Of a stretch of 64,000 nucleotides of DNA, positions 60,286 to 64,000 are shown piece by piece. Both the position numbers and the translations under genes were made by a program. The stretch's first letter is position 1. Each line of letters opens with the position of its first letter. The notes beneath the pieces were generated by a model. The model was not told where the DNA came from. It ran no database searches and worked only from the letters and a program-made list of their open reading frames with translations. Source of the stretch: Haladaptatus pallidirubidus (GTDB lineage Archaea > Halobacteriota > Halobacteria > Halobacteriales > Haladaptataceae); assembly GCF_020700235.1 (NCBI RefSeq), contig NZ_CP085304.1, forward strand, positions 1 to 64,000, read 5' to 3'.

Positions 60286-60672
60286 TCACGCTATGTCTGC
60301 ATCAGTTGTCTCTGGTAAGGGATCAACACGAAACACATAGTCTGCATAGACGCCATCAAGATTCGTGGGACTTTCTTCAGCAGTATGCCTTTGACAAAGA
60401 CGAGCCTCTGCCTCAACACTCCCGTGACCCGTTTCTTCTTGGTAGCGTTCTAGAACTACAAATTTCGCTGGCTCGTCGCACCCACGACGGTGACACGTCG
60501 GGGGTGAGTCCGAATTTTCTTCTCTCGCGTATCGAAATTCATCTGCTTCGTTCTGTTCGCCACGTGGTTCAGTTTCGTCCATACGTTCACGCGCCTGTTC
60601 AACTTCCCACGTTCGCTGGCGGTTTTCTTCATCACGGGCTTGCTTATTTCGGCTCTTTTTGTTGTCCGCCAT
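60286..60672 (-). CDS. Conserved haloarchaeal protein with Cys/His cluster
   Basis: 128 residues. The first 55 residues are a charged helix (DEENRQRTWEVEQARERMDE). PTCHRRGCDEPAKFVVLERY and AEARLCQRHTAEES supply C-x4-C and C-x2-H, a likely zinc site, and GVYADYVFRVDPLP a last strand. Small proteins with this Cys/His pattern are frequent in haloarchaea; role unknown. Confidence 0.65.
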   Translation of the reverse strand: MADNKKSRNKQARDEENRQRTWEVEQARERMDETEPRGEQNEADEFRYAREENSDSPPTCHRRGCDEPAKFVVLERYQEETGHGSVEAEARLCQRHTAEESPTNLDGVYADYVFRVDPLPETTDADIA

Positions 60673-60778
60673 ATCATATCTAGGTGAACGAAAGGGATAA
60701 CGCTGTGGCCGGCACTTGAAACTCTTTTCGCTAGCAACTATCGTGTTCTCATACGGAAATCGTGAGAAGGAAATTCGC

Positions 60779-61006
60779 CTACCGAGAGTAGACCAGCGGA
60801 CGTTTTGTTACACTCCTCTGTCGTCGCTGTTTCTCCGCGTAGTATTCCCAGAGACGCAGATATGTAACAGACTCTCGGAGTTCGATGTTGGTTGGACCAG
60901 GCATTTCGTGCTGAGGGTCACCATAGAACTGTAGTTCGTTTAGTGGAGTCGATTGAACCTCATGCTGTGGTTTCCCATACCGCCAGGAATCGATTGTATC
61001 GGTCAT
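60779..61006 (-). CDS. Small hypothetical protein
   Basis: 75 residues from ATG 61006 (MTDTIDSWRYGKPQHEVQST); the longer frame to 61063 has a poor start. PTNIELRESVTYLRLWEYYA is a helix with a basic end KQRRQRSVTKRP. The two repeats YGKPQHE and YGDPQHE are notable. Unknown function. Confidence 0.5.
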   Translation of the reverse strand: MTDTIDSWRYGKPQHEVQSTPLNELQFYGDPQHEMPGPTNIELRESVTYLRLWEYYAEKQRRQRSVTKRPLVYSR

Positions 61007-61334
61007 TTGTGTTCCTCGCTGTCGGGGACAACCACTGTTGGTTCCAGTTTTAAGCAGCAGCACTCATCCGTATAGCTTAGTACGTGCTCCAGCACGATGA
61101 ATTATGTTACCTCTATCTCAGCAGGATTTACCAAAACCACAAGGTCACGATTCTCCCGCTGACTGGGGAGTTCAGCTCACTTTGGCATCTTGCACGTTCG
61201 ATTTCGAATGGAAGTACAATGAGCAACTCTCTGTTAGACTATTTCACCTCTTTGAGATCCTCAAACCGTCATAGAACATCCGAGCTGAATCTAGAAGATG
61301 AGATTCATTATGTTGGAAGTTTAACCATACCGCA
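61007..61334. other. Gene-free stretch
   Basis: 328 bp with no supported gene on either strand; contains the promoter of the membrane gene at 61335. Confidence 0.4.
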
Positions 61335-61718
61335 ATGCTTCGTTTGCTCCTTTCAGCCATCGGCATTATCGAATTGCTTTCACCAAACGCGCTTATCGAT
61401 CGTGCCGAGCAGCTCGCCCTTGAGAATCCCGATAGCTGTGAATTGCGGTCGTGGGTTATTCCTGGTGCGCGGATCGAAGGACTCCTCATCTTAATTTCCA
61501 TGTGGCGAAGCGATCGCTCGTATGCTGCATTTAAGCGCTTTCTGGGTGTCATAGGACTGCTTGCGCTGGCGTTCCCACGTGCCTATGTTGACTATGGAGC
61601 CGAGCTTGCGTACACTGATGCCAGCAACTGCCGATGGAAACCGTGGGTCTACTTCGGTACCCGGTTGGTCGGACTGGTGTATGTGATCATCGCTCTCGAC
61701 GAACTACGGAACGACTAA
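61335..61718 (+). CDS. Haloarchaeal four-TM membrane protein
   Basis: 127 residues. Hydrophobic segments: MLRLLLSAIGIIELLSPNAL, IEGLLILISMW, FLGVIGLLALAFPRAYVDYG, GTRLVGLVYVIIAL. The halves are internally similar (P-x-A-L/Y-x-D..E-L/A-L..C-x-(L/W)-(R/K)-x-W-V), an ancient duplication. Found widely in haloarchaea; function unknown. Confidence 0.7.
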   Translation: MLRLLLSAIGIIELLSPNALIDRAEQLALENPDSCELRSWVIPGARIEGLLILISMWRSDRSYAAFKRFLGVIGLLALAFPRAYVDYGAELAYTDASNCRWKPWVYFGTRLVGLVYVIIALDELRND

Positions 61719-61774
61719 TTTCGAAATTGGAACTCGAGACGATTCCATATGAGAGTACGCAATTGCACTATCTG

Positions 61775-62194
61775 CTATCGGACAACTGTCACTGGGACTG
61801 GTGACCGACGGAACACCGTCTCTGCAACATTTCCAACAAATAAATGGTCGGCAAGTGTTCCGCTATGGCTCCCAAGGACAATTGTGTCAAAATCCCCAGC
61901 TTGGTTGAGAATCTGCCGTACAGGGTGGCCAGTTTTGACGATGGTGTCGAGTTCGACACCGTATTCTGCGGCGATTTCATGAGCACGATCGATGACCGGC
62001 TGTGCATACTCCTCTGCCGTCTTTTCGGGATCATCCGCCATTGCAATCGTCGTCGCTTTTCCCATGAATACCGACGGCTCACCAACCACTGTCAATACGG
62101 TAATCTCTGCGTCTGCATGAACGTCGAGCGCATATCGAAACGCTTTCGCTGCCATCTCGGAATCGTCCATTGCAACTAGGACACGTGAGACCAT
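61775..62194 (-). CDS. UspA-family stress protein
   Basis: 139 residues. SRVLVAMDDSEMAAKAFRYA, EITVLTVVGEPSVFMGK, DTIVLGSHSGTLADHLFVGN (a degenerate nucleotide motif: G-S-H-S-G..V-G-N), VPVTVVR at the end. The normal G-x2-G-x9-G-S has lost one glycine, so nucleotide binding may be weaker than in the paralogues at 32186 and 32874. Confidence 0.88.
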   Translation of the reverse strand: MVSRVLVAMDDSEMAAKAFRYALDVHADAEITVLTVVGEPSVFMGKATTIAMADDPEKTAEEYAQPVIDRAHEIAAEYGVELDTIVKTGHPVRQILNQAGDFDTIVLGSHSGTLADHLFVGNVAETVFRRSPVPVTVVR

Positions 62195-62270
62195 ACTCTA
62201 CCTACAGTGGGACGAAAAATAACCTCGGTGGTGGAGAAAGCGAAGTCTGGTGTTTTCTGTCGAAGGTGTC

Positions 62271-62665
62271 TCAATTCTCTTCTTGGAGTTGGTCAACAAG
62301 CTCATCCATTCGATCGACGAACGCTTCTGTTCGGGCACGAAACGCACTCAAATCGAGGTCAAGTGGTTCGTAGCCGTAATCGGCCTGCTCACGATAGTCC
62401 CACAATTCAGATAAAAATCGACCGTCGTCTCGGGGCGCATCCCCTTTGAGGACGACTTCTTTGCCGAAAAGAGTTGAAACGCCACGATGCGAAGTTGGAT
62501 CAATCCTTTCGCGTAGAGTACTGCCTGCGCTGCGTGAAAACACGCATAGTACAGCCGATTTACGACAGCTGTATCCGAGCCTCTCCCCTCTTGGAGGATT
62601 TTTGCGTCGGTAAGGGCTGTTCGGGCCTGTTCGAGTTCTTCACCGACGTAGTCTTCCTCAGGCAT
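62271..62665 (-). pseudogene. HEPN antitoxin/toxin partner, frameshifted
   Basis: ATG 62665 opens MPEEDYVGEELEQARTALTD then GRGSDTAVVNRLYYACFHAA, the classical HEPN start (R-L-Y-Y-A-x-F-H-A). After LYAKGL the frame goes wrong; the continuation DPTSHRGVSTLFGKEVVLKG then RFLSELWDYREQADYGYEPL lies in the next frame. H-R-G-V-x-x-x-F and Y-R-x-x-A-D-Y are the end of the fold. One base is missing near 62507. Confidence 0.7.
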
Positions 62666-62987
62666 ACGAACGTCCTTCGGAGAGCACGTGCTTGATGAAT
62701 GGATGATTCTTCCGCTCGGCGAATCGCTCTGCCGTTTGGACGTGAACAGACACAACGACGGAGTAGTCGAGCTGCACGTCATATGCGAGATCCCGAAGGT
62801 CGTCAACGATCGACTCGTTAGTGACAATCATGAAAATGTCGACATCGGAGTCCATTCCGCGGGTTTCTCCACGAACAGTACTGCCGAAGACGATGAGATC
62901 CTCAATCTGATCGCCAAACTCGTCTTGAGCAGCAGCTGCAAACGCCTCTGTTGCTTGCTCGTGAAGCGAAGGATCTGCATCAGTCAT
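62658..62987 (-). CDS. mntA: MNT-type nucleotidyltransferase of a HEPN/MNT pair
   Basis: 109 residues from ATG 62987; a longer frame to 63068 lacks support. IVFGSTVRGETRGMDSDVDI holds G-S-x(2)-R-G..D-S-D-V-D, the Mg-binding site of minimal nucleotidyltransferases. MNT enzymes AMPylate and so neutralise their HEPN ribonuclease. Stop overlaps the HEPN start by 8 bp. With the HEPN gene broken, this gene is left without its target. Confidence 0.85.
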   Translation of the reverse strand: MTDADPSLHEQATEAFAAAAQDEFGDQIEDLIVFGSTVRGETRGMDSDVDIFMIVTNESIVDDLRDLAYDVQLDYSVVVSVHVQTAERFAERKNHPFIKHVLSEGRSYA

Positions 62988-63062
62988 ATCTCTAGGTACG
63001 TGGGCGAAACATGCTAAATGTTCGCCTATTTGCGGCCGGGGAATGCCATGATTTGTTTGGAT

Positions 63063-63116
63063 TGACATCCTCCCCGCCCTAAAGGACGGGTCTTTCTCCT
63101 CGATTCCCGGTAACCG
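63063..63116 (-). repeat. Orphan right end of an IS1341/TnpB-type element
   Basis: TGACATCCTCCCCGCCCTAA, AGGACGGGTCTTTCTCCTCG read on + is the inverse of the copy at 2683-2733 and forms the CCCGTCC-ttta-GGGCGGG stem expected at the end of haloarchaeal tnpB elements. No tnpB in the neighbourhood. Confidence 0.65.
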
Positions 63117-63230
63117 TTTCTACCTGGTACTCTCACTGGTTGTCAAAGCGAGCCTGAATCTTGTGCTATGTACTGGTGAAGAACTAACGGGTGGAATACG
63201 CGATACGTGAGCTTCCCGTACGGTTGACCA

Positions 63231-63464
63231 ATGCCGACGCACCGTCATGGGACGCAGTCGTTCATCGACTTCATGCAGACGTATCTTCAGGATCATCCCA
63301 CACGCTGTCGTGAGTGTGGAAACGTCGCTCGCGCCCAATCGGAGTGGCGTATGGAAAAGCGCGATGAGGACGGACTCCACTTCGTACATACTTGCCCACG
63401 GTGTGGTGCTGAGTACGACGTGTTTCTCAACCTCGATCCAGAACACGAGCGAAATCGGCGGTAG
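63231..63464 (+). CDS. Zinc-ribbon mini-protein
   Basis: 77 residues. FIDFMQTYLQDHPTRCRECG then VHTCPRCGAEYDVFLNL: two C-x2-C knuckles about 30 residues apart. Single zinc ribbons of this size are abundant in haloarchaea and sometimes shown to affect biofilm or swarming. Promoter lies between the TnpB-element end and the ATG. Confidence 0.75.
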   Translation: MPTHRHGTQSFIDFMQTYLQDHPTRCRECGNVARAQSEWRMEKRDEDGLHFVHTCPRCGAEYDVFLNLDPEHERNRR

Positions 63465-63513
63465 GAAGTACTACATCCGAGATGCAGCTCACATAATGAA
63501 AAACCCATAGAGT

Positions 63514-63834
63514 GTGAAAATGTCGGTTCTTCCTGGTATTGGCGGGCAATATATCGATCATGCCACTATCGTACGTACTCCACCTATGTGTACCGACGTT
63601 TCTCTGGGATTTCTTGGTAAAATTGACTATCTTGCAGTACAGTATGTCGTGGGAAAAGTTCGGCTGAGTGCTGTCGAAGCAGGTGTTCCCGTCGGCGGTC
63701 CCGGATTCAGAGTGGATGACGTCAACGAGAAAGCGGTGGACGGCTACCAGCTGATAAATCACGGGAGTACGACCGGCGCGCTCAAGCAAACTGTGCATGG
63801 TTGGTTCGACGCATATACGGTGTACGGCCGGTGA
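63514..63834 (+). CDS. Hypothetical protein (weak)
   Basis: 106 residues (MKMSVLPGIGGQYIDHATIV, LSAVEAGVPVGGPGFRVDDV). A frame of similar length is open on the other strand and neither is convincing; this one has the better haloarchaeal composition. Unknown. Confidence 0.3.
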   Translation: MKMSVLPGIGGQYIDHATIVRTPPMCTDVSLGFLGKIDYLAVQYVVGKVRLSAVEAGVPVGGPGFRVDDVNEKAVDGYQLINHGSTTGALKQTVHGWFDAYTVYGR

Positions 63835-63952
63835 CCGAGTAGTCCACGAACACCGTTCGACCAGTCGTCTTCCCTCTGTCGACTCGTGAAAAGATGGGGC
63901 TGTCGTGCAGACCCCACCACTATCAATGCGAGGCTGAACCTGAGTCGGAGGC

Positions 63953-64000
63953 CTAACTCTGGGTTTGACGGACGAATTCGTCGAGGTTCTTTTCGATGAG
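63953..64000 (-). CDS. C-terminal end of a gene that leaves the window
   Basis: LIEKNLDEFVRQTQS then a TAG stop at 63953. Only 15 codons are inside the window, too few to identify the family. Composition is normal coding. Confidence 0.45.
   Translation of the reverse strand, partial: LIEKNLDEFVRQTQS

Overview
The window is haloarchaeal. The proteins are acidic, haloarchaea-specific families recur (HTH_10/Bat-type regulators, HalOD1, DUF5789, zinc-ribbon mini-proteins, UspA paralogues, IS1341-type TnpB), and many starts look leaderless. Replication and partition genes (three Orc1/Cdc6-related genes, two ParA-type cassettes), toxin-antitoxin pairs, insertion-sequence debris and about 25 broken genes point to a megaplasmid or secondary replicon, or a plasmid-derived island. 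Base composition is patchy: several intergenic stretches are very A+T rich, while 46.0-48.7 kb and 52.0-56.0 kb are clearly G+C richer, as expected of a mosaic.

Layout. 0-5 kb: ParA cassette with upstream direct repeats, a small HTH regulator, and a two-TM membrane protein whose C-terminal half is the lid plus winged-helix part of Orc1/Cdc6 without its ATPase core. 5-13.5 kb: SWIM zinc-finger protein, sulfurtransferase, tRNA-Leu(UAA), then a graveyard of truncated genes and a degenerate IS1595-type element. 13.8-17.5 kb: two large exported proteins, one a parallel beta-helix protein and one a Tat-exported Cys-rich coiled-coil protein. 17.7-21.4 kb: a cluster of HTH_10 and ArsR-like regulators, most with independent inactivating lesions. 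21.5-29.8 kb: an ion-homeostasis island (APC permease-Usp, Usp, truncated K+ channel, KhtT/KhtU-like pair, TrkH/TrkA operon). 30-35 kb: Usp and HalOD1 genes with gene fragments.

35-41 kb is the replication/partition core: two complete orc1/cdc6 genes. One is flanked by perfect 24-bp inverted origin boxes. The other is flanked by TGCCAGTA iterons and a perfect 21-bp inverted repeat. Next comes a parA-partner cassette punctuated by tandem 13-bp repeats. 41-44 kb: a HEPN-motif protein and an intact TnpB.

45-60 kb holds a partly duplicated region. A conserved frame (fragment of family-B DNA polymerase, 200-bp MITE-like element, 3' part of an unknown gene, a toxin-antitoxin pair, a second unknown gene) occurs twice. 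One copy carries a Doc/Fic pair in the toxin-antitoxin slot and the other carries VapBC. A secreted nuclease with four lamin-tail domains and a three-gene RibD/DHFR-like operon are inserted between or inside the copies. 60-64 kb: small haloarchaeal genes, a Usp, a HEPN/MNT pair with a frameshifted HEPN gene, and an orphan TnpB-element end.
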